A DNA stretch of 64,000 nt from Aurelia coerulea (taxonomy: Eukaryota; Cnidaria; Scyphozoa; Semaeostomeae; Ulmaridae), in the NCBI GenBank assembly GCA_039566865.1, contig CM076955.1, forward strand, positions 18,335,501 through 18,399,500, written 5' to 3'. Both the position numbers and the translations under genes were made by a program. The notes below the pieces were generated by a model. It had not been told where the DNA came from. It saw only the letters and a program-made list of their open reading frames with translations, and searched no databases. Of the stretch, positions 12,301 to 22,535 are shown in pieces. How positions within the stretch are numbered: position 1 is the first letter of the stretch; each line of letters starts with the position of its first letter.

Positions 12301-15300
12301 ACTTGTTTATGAGCTACAATCTTAAACCCAAGGTTGAAAACTGCAGGGTGCATGTAAACTGATGCTGTTTCCTTTCCACAGAGAACTGAAAGAATTAACA
12401 GAGAAGCCATGAAACCCATGAAGCCAGAAGACTTTGCTAGGATTTTGTGTGAAAAATTAGAAAAAGTCATCCATGATCGAGCGCAAGCAGAGAAAGGAAT
12501 ACGTGACACTCCTGGCCCATCTATGGTAAGTTAACTTCACCTCATTTGCTAGTTTCAAACCAGGCTGATAGATTGATCATTGTCTTCCTCAAAATCTATG
12601 GTTAGAGCTGCCAGAATACCATTTCAAGAAATTTATCACAAATTTTTGAAGTGATAACAGAAAGACAAGTTGTTACAAGACATGATGCATCTGTTTTCTT
12701 TGTGGAAACATTTTAGAACAAAGTAATTTATAGTCATGTCATTATGCTGTAATAATTTGTTCAGGAAAGAAATTTGCATGGGGATATGAATATGCTGATA
12801 GTTGTTTGAACTCAAGAATATTTGTCTGTAGTCGTTTCCTTTTACGAGCTCTTAATCTATCCATAGGGTCAACCAGACAAGTTTTCAGGTTGAAACTTCT
12901 TTTAAAATTGCCCTTCATTATTTGCTTGCAAATCTACATGAGAGTAATACCAAGCCCCTTTTGCTAACTGTAACCTGACCCAGCAAGTTAGTGTCTTTAT
13001 AGAAAGTTATACGATACTTGGAAATGGATCATAGTAGAATAATTAAAGAAAGAGTCATTTTAAATTGTTTTATCTGCATAGCAGAAATTGTACTGATGAT
13101 TTCTTAAGTGGGGGCACTTTGGGAACAAAGGGTGTTGTCACTCCAAAGTGATGGATATGGGAGTGATTTTAATTGGGAAAAATATTGTTTCATTAGGGCA
13201 GTGGCTTCGGCCTCCCTCCAAAGTATATCAAAAGTCTCTTAAGTACTCAAAAAGCTGTCCATCACCAAACCTCATTGAAATTATTCAATACCTGCAAGCT
13301 AATGATTGAGGAAATTTGCCTGCCATCAAATCACTCTCAGTAGAGTAAAGATACCAGCAACTAATCTGTAATGATATTTTATGCTTGCAATTGGCGCTGG
13401 TGCACTCTTGCACATTAGTGAGACCCTTCGATCACTCTATCCTGTTGTGAAACTGCTTTCAAGCATCATTTATCCTTGTTTACAGGACGTTGTCAAGCAA
13501 GCTGCCAGACCCGTTGGAGAGGAACAAGCTTACAAGACATCACAGAGTGGAAAATCACAACCCTCAGCACATATAGATGATGCAGCTACCGTTAAATCAC
13601 ATAGTAGCTATCCGCAATCAGACAGATATTCTGTGGCTGGTATGTCATCAGCAAGTGGCTCAGAAGTCAAATCAGACAGTCAATTAAAATACAGACATGG
13701 AGCAAAAGAGCTCGCTTCTGCAGTCCACCATGCTTTGCGAACAGAACTTAAAGAATGTCGTTGTCAGCAATGTTTAGAAACACAAATAGCAAGAAAGTTA
13801 GATCCGCAAACTCATATGCCGATAGGGCATGATCATGGACTTGCTCAAAATACGCATTGCTCTTGTTGCAAACACTTGCAGCATGATCCTTTGATGCAGC
13901 AAAGAACACACAATGCAGCTAAACTAACCCCTTCAAGTTTAGGGACATTGAAAAATCCACCACCTATTGTTGATCATCAAAGGATATATTCATGGATGGA
14001 GCATAATGAACGATATAGAACGGAAATGTTAAATCCACATGTCTTAGAATCACCACAGCAAACTCCTACAATGAAACGAAGGCATAGACAACCCGTTGTT
14101 TATGACACTAGTCGGCCTGTGGATTGTGGTCCGGGTTGTTTAGATCATCATTATGTGCAGGACCCACGATTACCGGTTGTACCGCAGCCTGACACCAGCT
14201 CCGTGCTAGAGGAAGCAAAGAGGAGACTGGAGGATAATACTCGAGCAATGGGGAAGAGTTCAAGGCGCAGTGGAAGATCAAGTCACAGGTAAGATATAAG
14301 GACGATCATACCTGTCGTTATCATTATATTCTAGATGTTAGATTGGCTGCTGAGTATCATTGAGAATTCTTCGTGGCAGCAAGCTTAGAAATTGTCAGAT
14401 TTTCTTCACAGGGGGTACGCACAATGAAGAATCTTGTTCAAAATTGCCTCATGAGGGTATTTAAAGCAATTGGTCTCAGAACACATTTCCTCCCCGTCTC
14501 TGACAAAGAAACATGCAGTGTGCATATTTTTCACAGCCATTTGTCACTTCGCTAGGTGTCTTTACACACCATGCTTGTTGGAAAGAAACTTTGGAACAAG
14601 TACAATTTACCCGCTGTTGTCCTTCCAGTTGTCCGTGAGATACATGAATGGACGTTCCTAAACAGGCTCCGTCTCCAAATTTCGTTCCAAACGATGATTT
14701 TTCAGTTTTATGAAAGGTGATATCAAACAGGCTTTTAATCTTTTTTTCAAAATGAATGCATTGTTTTGAAGAAAATTCTGTTACTTCACAGAGGAACAAA
14801 CCAAACGTTCATATCTTTTGCGATTGCTCCGATATAAGTGAATTTTACATGGTCACTTTTTGATGACTTGGCTGCAACCGCCAAACAAACTGCAGAAAAC
14901 AATGGATGAACAATGAGGTGTTTACAGATTTGTTTACAGTTTGGCGACGGAGCCCCCTTTAGGCCGTTTTTCCCATGGGTAGATATTTTCACGCGAAGAG
15001 AATTTCTTAATGCGGAAAATACTTCGAGCAAGAAGCGTGCGGAAAGGAGTAGAAACAGATCGACCTTACATTTTCACTAAAGCAAACAACTAGAGGAAAT
15101 GGCTCGTGAATAAAATTTCAACTGCACGTTTAAAACTTGAACAAATCATTTCGCGCCAAAAAAATCGCGTGGTGGGAAATCGGCTTTAGTCCGCCAATGT
15201 TATGCTTGCTTCTTACGATAAGGACAGAGGTTGTTGAGAGTGTAAGCTGTTATCTGTCACTTATGTGCAATTGTTTGATATCATACTTTTACTTCCTTTT

Positions 15301-17018
15301 AGGCCGCATCAACCATTTATGGACCCTGGCTACGCAGAAACCGCTCTTAGCACAACATCTGGAAACTGGACTTTATCGGACTCAGCATCGTCCGTATCTC
15401 GAAACCAAGTACCGTCTGTTATTTCATCGCTACCGTCGTCCGCGTCCCAGTTCATTAATGAATCGGCTAGCGATGTCCATAGCGACAGTGTTAGAAGTCA
15501 TGGTAGTGGAAACAGTAAAGGACACAGGAAAGATAGAACAACTGTGACGTATTTCCTAGGACTAGAGCCTATTCCATACCGAACGAGCTTACCTGGCAAG
15601 AACATCAATTTAGGACAATTCAAACAGCTCATAACAAAGAAAGGAACGTTTAGGTGAGTTGAATAGATGTTAACGGAGTTGAGAGTTAAAAAGCTGTTAA
15701 TATTGTTAAAAAGCGCTGATCTACACCCGGAAGAAGCCAGCATCGTTGTAGTTCCAATAGGTATTCGCACATGCGTAACTGTAACCGTTCTTAATCTTGA
15801 ATGATTTCATAGGGCAAGGATTTTCATAGGTCGCACATGAAAGAACCTCGTAAAAGTTTAATTTCTGTTAATATTGTTAAGAAAGCGCTGATCTAGCCCC
15901 TGTTGAAGCAAAAGTTGTTGTATTTCCTATCGGTCTTCCCATGTGCGTAATTTTAACCGTTCGTGATCTTGAAAAATCTTACAGTGCAGGGGTTCCTATG
16001 CGTCACACTTGAAATAACCACGTCAGATTCCTTTAAAAATATTATGTCCAACAAACAGCAGCTTTTTACTTCAGAAGAGGAAATCATACTTTTTCAAGAA
16101 AGTAATCTTGCAAAAACTACGTGTTTCTTGAGGTTATTGCTTTTAGTCCTTTGCCAAAATTTTCCTCCCTATCCTACCAGGTGACTCAAAATATTTCCCA
16201 TCTGAAAAATCATTGCAACAAAAGTAGTTCCGTGATAATTATAGCGACTTATTTTTCTAAAAGCTAAAATATTACAAAGTGCTTTTAACATTTTTTGATA
16301 ATTTTCAAAGTAGTATTTCGAGTTGCCTTTGACCATGTATTTTAAGCAATTTGACGCCCAACGAACATGATTTGTTTAATCTTCTGAATTTACAACGAGA
16401 CTGCTGTTTTTAGAACTATAAAAAATGCTAAATATACTTCAAACCTGTAGCTACTAGAAAAATCAATTTTGATGATTATAATGCAAGTAAATTTGCTGCA
16501 ATATTTTTCGAACAGGGAAGTTTTTTGAATCACCCAATACGTGCATTTCTCAGGTTTGCAAGCCGCTTTTCTGAAGTATTTTGGTCACTTTGCCGGTGTT
16601 TGAAAGTTTTGCAGCTATAGTTGAAAAACGTCAGGAAATATCTAATTGATTAATTGATTAAAGAGCCACTGCTAACCATGATCCTTTGCGGTGCCAAAAT
16701 CGAATTTCGTGTTATCTGAAGGTTATTGCTGGCCTAAATTCTCTTTGCCTTGCCTTTCATTTTGGCGCACAAACGATAATGGTTGAAGATAGGTCTTTAG
16801 CGTAGACAAAAGCGTAAGGGTCCGAAAGTTGAGATTTCCCTTTCTCGCATTTCTGCCTGATTGATCAAGTAGTTAATGTTCATTTGTTTATTTTTAGATA
16901 CTTCTTCAAGACGAAAACGAGAGACGATGGGATTGTTTACCAACAAATCGAAGATGATGCTGAATATCTCCCAAAATTCGAAAATAAAATTGTAGTCAAA
17001 GTGGAGAAAGTTGAGTAA
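5472..17018 (+). CDS. AXIN: Axin, Wnt-pathway scaffold protein (7 coding exons)
   Basis: Coding exons: 5472-6301, 9143-9283, 11042-11123, 12382-12525, 13486-14288, 15303-15653, 16898-17018; 2472 nt, 823 residues, all phases consistent. Axin scaffolds the cytoplasmic beta-catenin destruction complex. Visible in order: a tankyrase-type motif RPPPAGQD at 13-20; an RGS domain at about 98-221, the APC-binding fold of Axin; a GSK3-binding helix KPEDFARILCEKLEKV at 365-380; a possible beta-catenin-binding helix ELASAVHHALRT at 474-485; a Cys/His cluster at 490-531; QRIYSWM and QDPRLPVVPQP blocks (from 564 and 624) matching the vertebrate middle region; and a C-terminal DIX domain at about 744-823 for head-to-tail polymerisation. 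The start is the first ATG after an in-frame TAG at 5451, in a good context (GAGATGG). A single Axin-type gene. The beta-catenin helix is the weakest call. Confidence 0.95.
7626..7697 (+). repeat. Perfect 36 bp tandem duplication
   Basis: Two exact copies, at 7626-7661 and 7662-7697, begin AAATTGTGCAAACCAGATTT. The identity suggests a recent slippage or end-joining event in axin intron 1. Confidence 0.85.
7735..7930 (-). mobile_element. 5'-truncated non-LTR retrotransposon 3' end
   Basis: GGAGGAGCTCTCTCATCAGTAG and the following AATCAAGGAGAGAGCC (near 7860-7905) match the 3' untranslated region of the element with the intact ORF at 49697-52648, in the same minus orientation. Only the terminal ~200 bases are present. 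Related 3' ends lie at 22225-22440 and 32890-33110. Confidence 0.55.
9143..9283 (+). CDS. AXIN: axin exon 2
   Basis: Acceptor TTTTCTGCAG|G, donor AG|GTAAAT, phase 2 to phase 2. Codes for about residues 277-324, a Ser/Thr-rich linker between the RGS domain and the GSK3-binding region, with no named domain. Confidence 0.9.
9385..9575. repeat. TTTGCA/TGCAAA-rich low-complexity stretch
   Basis: The first half repeats AGTTTGC-like words and the second half the reverse complement GCAAACT, so the stretch can fold back on itself. It includes ATGCAAAT, an octamer-like word, near 9484. No unit length is regular. Confidence 0.5.
9828..9962. mobile_element. Palindromic MITE-like element A
   Basis: The left end GGAAAAGATGGTGATGGGGG and the reversed right end GAAAATATGGTGTTGGGGG pair over about 35 bases, continuing through ATTTGACnAAGAT. 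Its interior shares GATGCATTGCGTTC with the neighbour at 10065. No firm target duplication. Confidence 0.6.
10065..10213. mobile_element. Palindromic MITE-like element B
   Basis: The left end reads TAGACAATTATGCTAAAGAT and the reversed right end TAGGCGATTATGCTAAGAT. The pairing continues through AACTTTTACCAAGATGC. It shares the AAGATGCATTGCG words with element A, 100 bases away. No certain target duplication. Confidence 0.65.
10232..10380 (+). mobile_element. Diverged hAT-like MITE (relative of 2723-2893)
   Basis: CAGATGTAGGAACC at the left and inner words TTTTGCAATAAACAAAGTG and GCCCCTAGCTTAATGAAAAG match the element at 2723-2893 with many changes. The right end is unclear. Confidence 0.55.
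11042..11123 (+). CDS. AXIN: axin exon 3
   Basis: A short exon of 82 nt between TTTCTTAG and GTATGT. Codes for a very basic stretch (KREKQKN-like, read SSKREQ... through LPHFKP) leading into the GSK3-binding exon. Phase 2 in, phase 0 out. Confidence 0.85.
11124..12381 (+). other. axin intron 3, nothing recognised
   Basis: AT-rich intron with a polypyrimidine acceptor (TTTCCTTTCCACAG). No repeats, RNA genes or coding signal seen. Confidence 0.7.
12382..12525 (+). CDS. AXIN: axin exon 4: GSK3-binding helix
   Basis: 48 whole codons, residues 352-399. KPEDFARILCEKLEKV aligns with the vertebrate GSK3-interaction helix (pattern xPxxFAxxLxxxLExV). The conserved Leu at 377, which packs into the GSK3 groove in that family, is present. 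Confidence 0.92.
12526..13485 (+). other. axin intron 4, nothing recognised
   Basis: GTAAGT donor and TTGTTTACAG acceptor. The open frame just before the acceptor (from 13381) is chance readthrough, not coding. Confidence 0.7.
13486..14288 (+). CDS. AXIN: axin exon 5: middle region
   Basis: Residues 400-667. Holds the candidate beta-catenin-binding helix (474-485), a Cys/His cluster (CRCQQC at 490-495, HCSCCKHLQH at 523-532), and the SWM/QDP blocks shared with vertebrate Axins before a conserved LEEAKRRLED helix (640-649). The tail is Arg/Ser-rich. Donor AG|GTAAG. Confidence 0.93.
14289..15302 (+). other. axin intron 5, nothing recognised
   Basis: No repeats with definable ends. The short antisense frames here have no family match. 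Acceptor CTTCCTTTTAG. Confidence 0.65.
15303..15653 (+). CDS. AXIN: axin exon 6: first half of DIX domain
   Basis: Residues 668-783. A Ser-rich linker is followed by the DIX beginning TTVTYFLGLEPIPYRTSLPG and ending at KKGTF. The ...YR...LPG and LGQFKQLI segments are the conserved DIX strands and helix. Donor AG|GTGAG. Confidence 0.95.
15694..16030 (+). repeat. Two diverged tandem copies, period 171 bp
   Basis: CTGTTAATATTGTTAA starts at 15694 and again at 15865. Both copies continue with AAGCGCTGATCTA, a TTGTAG/TTGTAT stretch, an ACATGCGTAA/ATGTGCGTAA stretch and ACCGTTC. They lie in the last axin intron, just after exon 6. The rest of the intron to 16897 shows nothing recognisable. Confidence 0.75.
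16898..17018 (+). CDS. AXIN: axin exon 7: end of DIX domain and stop
   Basis: Residues 785-823 and TAA at 17016-17018. RYFFKTKTRDDG and the final VVKVEKVE match the closing strands of the Axin DIX domain. A polyadenylation signal is not certain; AATAAA at 17281 lies inside a MITE. Confidence 0.95.
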
Positions 17019-17118
17019 TTTGAACGATACCATAATTTGAATCTGATAGTAATCTAATTATATAACGAAAACCAACACATTTCTGTTAACGTTGTATGCG
17101 CACGCACTTTCTGTCTTA

Positions 17119-17588
17119 CATTAAAAACCCGCGTATAAGAACCTAGTGGATTAAGAACCTACAGGCTGAAATTTTGCAATTAAACCCCAATTATATTAGA
17201 TCCCATTCCGCCTGGAATTTGAAATTGGTTCTTATTTTTAGAGAGGATGGGGTCTTATTCACAACAGAAGTTTGTGGAAGAATAAAAAGTGTTTATATTA
17301 CCCGATGAGAAGATTTTGAAAGATTTTCTCTGGATTATATAAACATTTCTGATTCTTCCACAAATTTCTGTTGGGGAATATATCTCATAAACTCAACTGA
17401 TGTGAACTGACAGTAAATAATAGGCCTGAAGTTTGAATCTGAAGAAAAGAAATTCCTAAAAGCCATGAATATAATAAGAACCAATTTAAGAACCCGAACA
17501 GCCTCATTTCCCACTAAATACCCAAAACATAAGAACCTAGTTAGGCGGACTTGCAAAAGTGTAGGTTCTTATACGCGGGTTTTTACTG
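17119..17588. mobile_element. Mariner-type MITE, 470 bp, TA-flanked
   Basis: The ends CATTAAAAACCCGCGTATAA and, reversed, CAGTAAAAACCCGCGTATAA continue as GAACCTA on both sides; the inverted repeat is about 27 bp with one mismatch. TA dinucleotides flank it at 17117-17118 and 17589-17590. A second copy lies at 45552-45889. It starts only 100 bases after the axin stop and carries an AATAAA at 17281, so it could supply the axin 3' end. Confidence 0.8.
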
Positions 17589-18079
17589 TATTAGCTTCAG
17601 GACTAACTGAAGAGGATTTTCCTTTCTTATACTTGTCTTTATTTAGGCCTGCTAATATCTGCCGATTAGTACACCAGTATCACAGTAAGACCTGCCACAA
17701 GCTGTCCAAAGATGTTTCAGTCATCCAAACCTTTTTCGTTGAAAGGTCGAAAATGCATCTTAGCTGAAGCAACATGTTTTCACATGAAAGACTGTTTGGT
17801 GCTTTACTGAGTTACAATCTGTGTCAATTTAGATGTCACTTGAAAACGCGAATAACAACAATTGAAGTGTTTTTCATGAGTAATTTTACGTTCTCGCAAA
17901 TCTCACGTGACTTTTAATTTGAGACGGACTTTCCTTATCTCAGCTTTCCTTTAATGATTTTCAAAGTTACCGAAAAGCTTAGTAGCATTTTTTGAACGCT
18001 TTAGTGGTGAGTTCTTACTGTTCTTCTACGTAAAATACAATAACAACCCACATGAAACTACTTTGGAGAACCTGAATGG

Positions 18080-18365
18080 ACTGACATTTTATTCCTACCA
18101 ATGTTCTGACTTGTTTGTCCAAAAGTCTGCTCGCGATACTATCAATCTAAGATATGCCGAAACTGACTTGTTAGTCCCTTTCATGAAATTAACAATGGGC
18201 AGAAAGCGTTCGCATTTCGAGCTGTGAGAATCTGGAATCTACGAGGCCAAGCAAGCTCCCTCTTTATCTAAGAATCTACGAGGCCAGACCAAGCAAGCTC
18301 CCTCTTTATCCTCCCTTAAGGATATTTTCATGAATTCCAAATAAATCATGGTTGTACTTAATTTC
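18080..18365 (+). pseudogene. Fragment of a non-LTR reverse transcriptase C-terminus
   Basis: In the plus strand, NLRYAETDLLVPFMKLTMG (with a frameshift) is followed by KAFAFRAVRIWNL, the typical end of a non-LTR retrotransposon ORF2. A local duplication of about 37 bases (AATCTACGAGGCC...TCCCTCTTTAT at 18235 and 18272) interrupts it. Dead 3' remnant. Confidence 0.6.
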
Positions 18366-18829
18366 TTTTTGAATTAGTAGATTGTTCTTTTGTAAAATTT
18401 TCTGCACGGCGCCCTGAAAATCAGGCTCGCATTACTTCAAAAGGGATGAAAATGACGGAAGTGTACTTAAAATAATAAGGAATTCTCAAATCATCTGCCA
18501 AAACCAAACAACAGTATCTTAACTGCTCCATAGTATATCATCAAGTTTACATTGAGTTACTCTGGCTCCAGTTTATTTCTAATACAAACAGAATTGATTG
18601 ATTTATGTACCAAGGAAGTATTGATTTTCCGCGATTCTGGGTGGTAGCAAAGGATGCATTCGCTAGCTATGAATCGAACCTGATTTCAGTGACTCATCTC
18701 GAGTTTCTAAACTTCTGTTGAGAGTGTCAAAAAAACTGGAATTTAATTCAACTGGAATTCAGTTCAACTCGTTCAATAGACCGAGGGGCAAGTCATTCCT
18801 AAATCTCATACACTATGGTAAAAACCTAA

Positions 18830-19150
18830 AAATTGTTTTAAAAATCTTGTTTTCCTATCAATCTGAAAAATCTTTAAAATTCTTGGAAATCCCAACGAAA
18901 TCTCAAGAAATCCCAAAAAGCTCCCATAATGAAATGATAAAAATTGTCTTTTGACAATTTTTGAACATCTCAAGAATATCCTAAATCCTGTAAAAATCTT
19001 GCAAAATCTCGAAAACTCTTTCAAAATTTAGCAAATGTTCGAGAATCTTTGAAATCTGTCAAATCTTTAACTCTCACGAAATGTTACAAATTGCAAAAAA
19101 TTTTCGAAAAATCTGCGAGATTCTCAAAATCTTAAAAGCAATTTTTACAG
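18830..19150. repeat. AAATCT/CTCAAAAT-type low-complexity stretch
   Basis: Words such as AAAATCTT, CTCAAGAA and CGAAAA recur irregularly without a fixed period. No coding signal. Confidence 0.5.
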
Positions 19151-19639
19151 TGTTTCTTGCTTGAAGCACCCAATTAATTACTTTACAGCAGTTGACAGGC
19201 CTTTCTTAGAGTTGCTTTGAAGCCATGTCATGGCCATATGCGATTGGTTAATCATCACTTGTGATTTACTTCCATGTTGCTGCTACCCAGGTCGCATTTA
19301 ACCCACTGTACGAAGTTCGGCACAAACCCTGAGCACCTGTAGAAGTTCGTAGCCAAGTATATCATGCAATAGATATTCGTTGTTTGATATTGAACATTTG
19401 TTAATCCAAACACATTTTTATATGAGAAGTATTGATAATTTTAAAATTCTGTCTCTGAGAGGTATTGGAACTAATCTGTAAAAAGTTTTGTAATATATTA
19501 TAAATATTGGAAACGTTAGAAAAGCCGTGTAACCTCATTTGGTTTGGAGGTAGATTTGAATGCATTTTAAATGGATTGATGATCAGTAATTCCTGGTGAA
19601 CAACTTACTCCTTGTGTTTTTCTCTGCCTTGTATTCGTA

Positions 19640-20560
19640 TGTCATTCTAGAGCGTCTTTGACATTCTTTATGAACGAGAAAGGACCTAGCATCGATCCCT
19701 GTGGGACACCGTGGTCATCTATAAAAACCTTCATTCTTGTGCTTTCCCAAACCATACATAGAATGTAGCCTAAAACGTTATTATTTCTGGTGTCTAGAAT
19801 TTCTGAGAAGTGTAATGAAAGAATGTTGGATTCTTATTCGAACATAATATTCTACGAATGTCTTTGATGTGCTTTATGAAAAGGAGGGACCTAACAACGA
19901 TCCCTGCGGAACAACGTGGTCATCTCATTTCTATGGGGTCATCTATAAGTACCTTCATTCTCTGTACTCAGCCTGACCATATGGTATGGACTATAAACGT
20001 TTTTTATTTCTGATGGGAAGTGCAATAAAAGAAAACCTCGAATTTTGCATTCTGCGAGTGTCTTTAAATGCTTTATGAATCAGCAACGATCCCCAAGGAA
20101 CACCGTGGTCATCTATAAAAATTGTCTTCTTCTGTGGTAAGCCTAACCATTGCAGATGGCCTGAAACGTTCTTACTTCTGGTTTTAACATTCCACAGAAA
20201 TACAATGAAAGAGGACGCATTCGAATTTCATATTCTACGAAAGGTCTCTTTTTTGTGATTTATGAAAAACAAGGGACCCAACATTCTTCCTTGAGGAACA
20301 CCGTGGCCATCTATAAGAACTTTTATCTTCAAACAAAGCCTGTGGCCTGAAGATATTCTTATTTTGCTGGTGTTTAGAATTTGGGAGAAATGTGATGAAA
20401 GAGAACTTTATATTCGAAATGAATGTTAAATTATTCAAGCGTCTTTGAAATCCTTCATGAAAAAGAAAGGAAATAGCAAGGATTCTTGGCGAACACCATG
20501 GCCATCCATTATAACTTTCGTCTTCCGTGGTAGCCTGAACTATAAAAATAGCCTTTTATT
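19640..20560 (-). repeat. Tandem array of ~195 bp units derived from a reverse-transcriptase fragment
   Basis: Five units are centred near 19685, 19888, 20075, 20275 and 20467, decaying to the right. On the minus strand the best unit reads GVPQGSMLGPFSFIKNVKD, which resembles the PQGS motif block of non-LTR reverse transcriptases (compare [20 protein letters not shown] in the intact ORF at 49697-52648). Each unit also carries ACACCGTGGTCATCTATAAA. A fragment of a retrotransposon has therefore been amplified head to tail. It is not a functional gene. Confidence 0.7.
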
Positions 20561-20771
20561 TCTAGAATTTAAAAGAAGTGCGCTGAGAGGAAAGCTTGCC
20601 CGGGGGTAAATATTCAACAAAAAAGGAGGATATAGGGAAGACGAACGACACAAAAGATTTTTGCGAAAAATAGAGGATTCTTCTAAAAATCTTTACCCAT
20701 TGTCTGTTTGGCCTACCCAGTGCATCCTGTAAACTTTCAGCAAACAATTTGTTCGAACTTTAAGCCCTAAT

Positions 20772-21116
20772 CATGGGTAGTTAGACACTGCTGGTGTGCT
20801 TCTATGGAGAAGAGCTGGATAATATGTATCTGCGGGGGAAATTTTTTACAGTACTGCGGAGGAGATACCTGCGGGGGAAATTGTTTATAGTACTGCGGAG
20901 GAGATATCTGCGGGGGAAATTTTTATAGTACTGTGGAGGAGATATCGGAAGCGAAGAGAGAAGGAGAGAGAAGAATTGTTTTTCATTTTAATAGTTTAAT
21001 TAATATTTTCGTCCTTTCGATATCTCCTCCGCAGTACTGCAAAAAAATTTCCCCCGCAGATACATAATATGCAGCGCTCCTCCATAGATGTACACCGGCA
21101 GTGTCTAACTACCCAT
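20772..21116. mobile_element. Complete hAT-type MITE, 345 bp
   Basis: Inverted ends of about 30 bp begin CATGGGTAGTTAGACACTG. Perfect 8 bp duplications GCCCTAAT lie at 20764-20771 and 21117-21124. Inside are three direct copies of a ~37 bp unit with CTGCGGGGGAAATTTT (about 20833-20940) and one inverted copy near the right end. A shorter relative lies at 39031-39228. Confidence 0.85.
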
Positions 21117-21124
21117 GCCCTAAT

Positions 21125-22177
21125 GGTCTGAACCGTAGTGGTCAGACTCTGTCCAGCTTCAAAATCTTTTTTAAACCCACCGTTAATAACAATACGTTCT
21201 TTGCTGATGAAGATTTAAATTGTCTTTGCTTTATGCCTTTATTGTTAGTTTTACAATAGTGTGAGGGTGAGCACTAATATAAACTAACATGGTACAATTA
21301 AAGAGATTGGATTATGGAATTTATTGACAGCAAATGTTGCAGTTCTGATGAAAAAGCAAATGTTAGGTGGCAAGAAGCAATCTATCTCCAATTTGAAAAT
21401 TCACCTAAACACGCCCAATAACGTTTCAAAGTAATGGACACAGCACTTCTTTCTGCTGTCCATTAATATTACTTACAGCTTTCAGTGCAGCTTTGTCTAT
21501 TGACGCCTTCTTACATCTATTTCAAATCAGACTTCAATTTCGACCAGACGAGCTCACACCTTTGACTCAAAATAGTGGAGATTTTCTTATGAAGCACCGG
21601 TTTCGTTGCGAAAACCTTTCAGATTCAAATATTGTTTAATGAAAGCAGTCGTTGAATGACGGTTCAAAATCTACTTTAACGCCTGTCAGACACCAAAATG
21701 CATTTACAGGAAATTAATTTTGACAACATTTTGCTTTCTCCACACCTCCTTTAAGAGCTCAAATTTCGACCAATTAGCGTTAGCCAGCCTTATAATTGCA
21801 AACCATGCTAAAATCGAGCATCCTGGATCCGGACAATTCACGCGAAATAATGTGATCTTCTTCTATGCGTGGCCTTAAATGTTTGCAACAAAACGTGCAC
21901 TTCCAGTTTTGTTAAGTTAGGACAAAGCCTTCCAAAAGAGATAGTAGTATCCTGATGGAAATGATTGCCAATTACATTTGCAATTTTCGAAATCTGAAGA
22001 TGGATGATTCTGCAACATTCGTTACGTTAGGTTTTTTGTTGATCTAGAAATTAAAGAAGCTGCCAAACAGATGCATCACTATGTACCAGCAACAGCGGGA
22101 AAGGACACGTGGTCATCTGGTCCCCACTATGGCTGCTACAGTTTACTTTTGAACAGCAGACCTGACGAGATTCATGC
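21125..22177. other. Intergenic, nothing recognised
   Basis: AT-rich DNA between the MITE and a G run at about 22182. No motif-bearing open frame, RNA gene or repeat end. Confidence 0.6.
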
Positions 22178-22224
22178 CTGGGGGGGGGGGGGGTACTTCC
22201 ATTATGACAAAATGAAACCAGATA

Positions 22225-22440
22225 CCCTAAACAAACCTATTGAGAGAGCTCCTCCTTTAAGAAATTCACTCCATACAATTTATCTCATTTCTCTGTATTT
22301 GTATATTGTATTAATTTTCCGTATCAATGTATTAATTTCTGTAATATCTTATTTCTTTGTAGTTTAGTTATCTGTTAGTAGAGTAATTTATAAATTGTAT
22401 GTTGTGAATTTAAAATATTTATATATGAACTGAACAAAAC
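22225..22440 (+). mobile_element. Non-LTR retrotransposon 3' end (family of 49365-52676)
   Basis: CTATTGAGAGAGCTCCTCC followed by TTTAAGAAATTC and a T-rich stretch ending ATATATGAACTGAACAAAAC matches the 3' tail of the intact element at 49365. A G run plus TACTTCCATTATGAC just upstream (22180-22205) may be a piece of the G-run MITE family. Confidence 0.65.
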
Positions 22441-22535
22441 AAAATGTGATTGCAACCAACCAAGTGAATTTTGTTTTTCTCATACTCCTGTTACAAAATA
22501 ACGGTTTTGTTTTCAGTGCAAAATATACTCATTTT

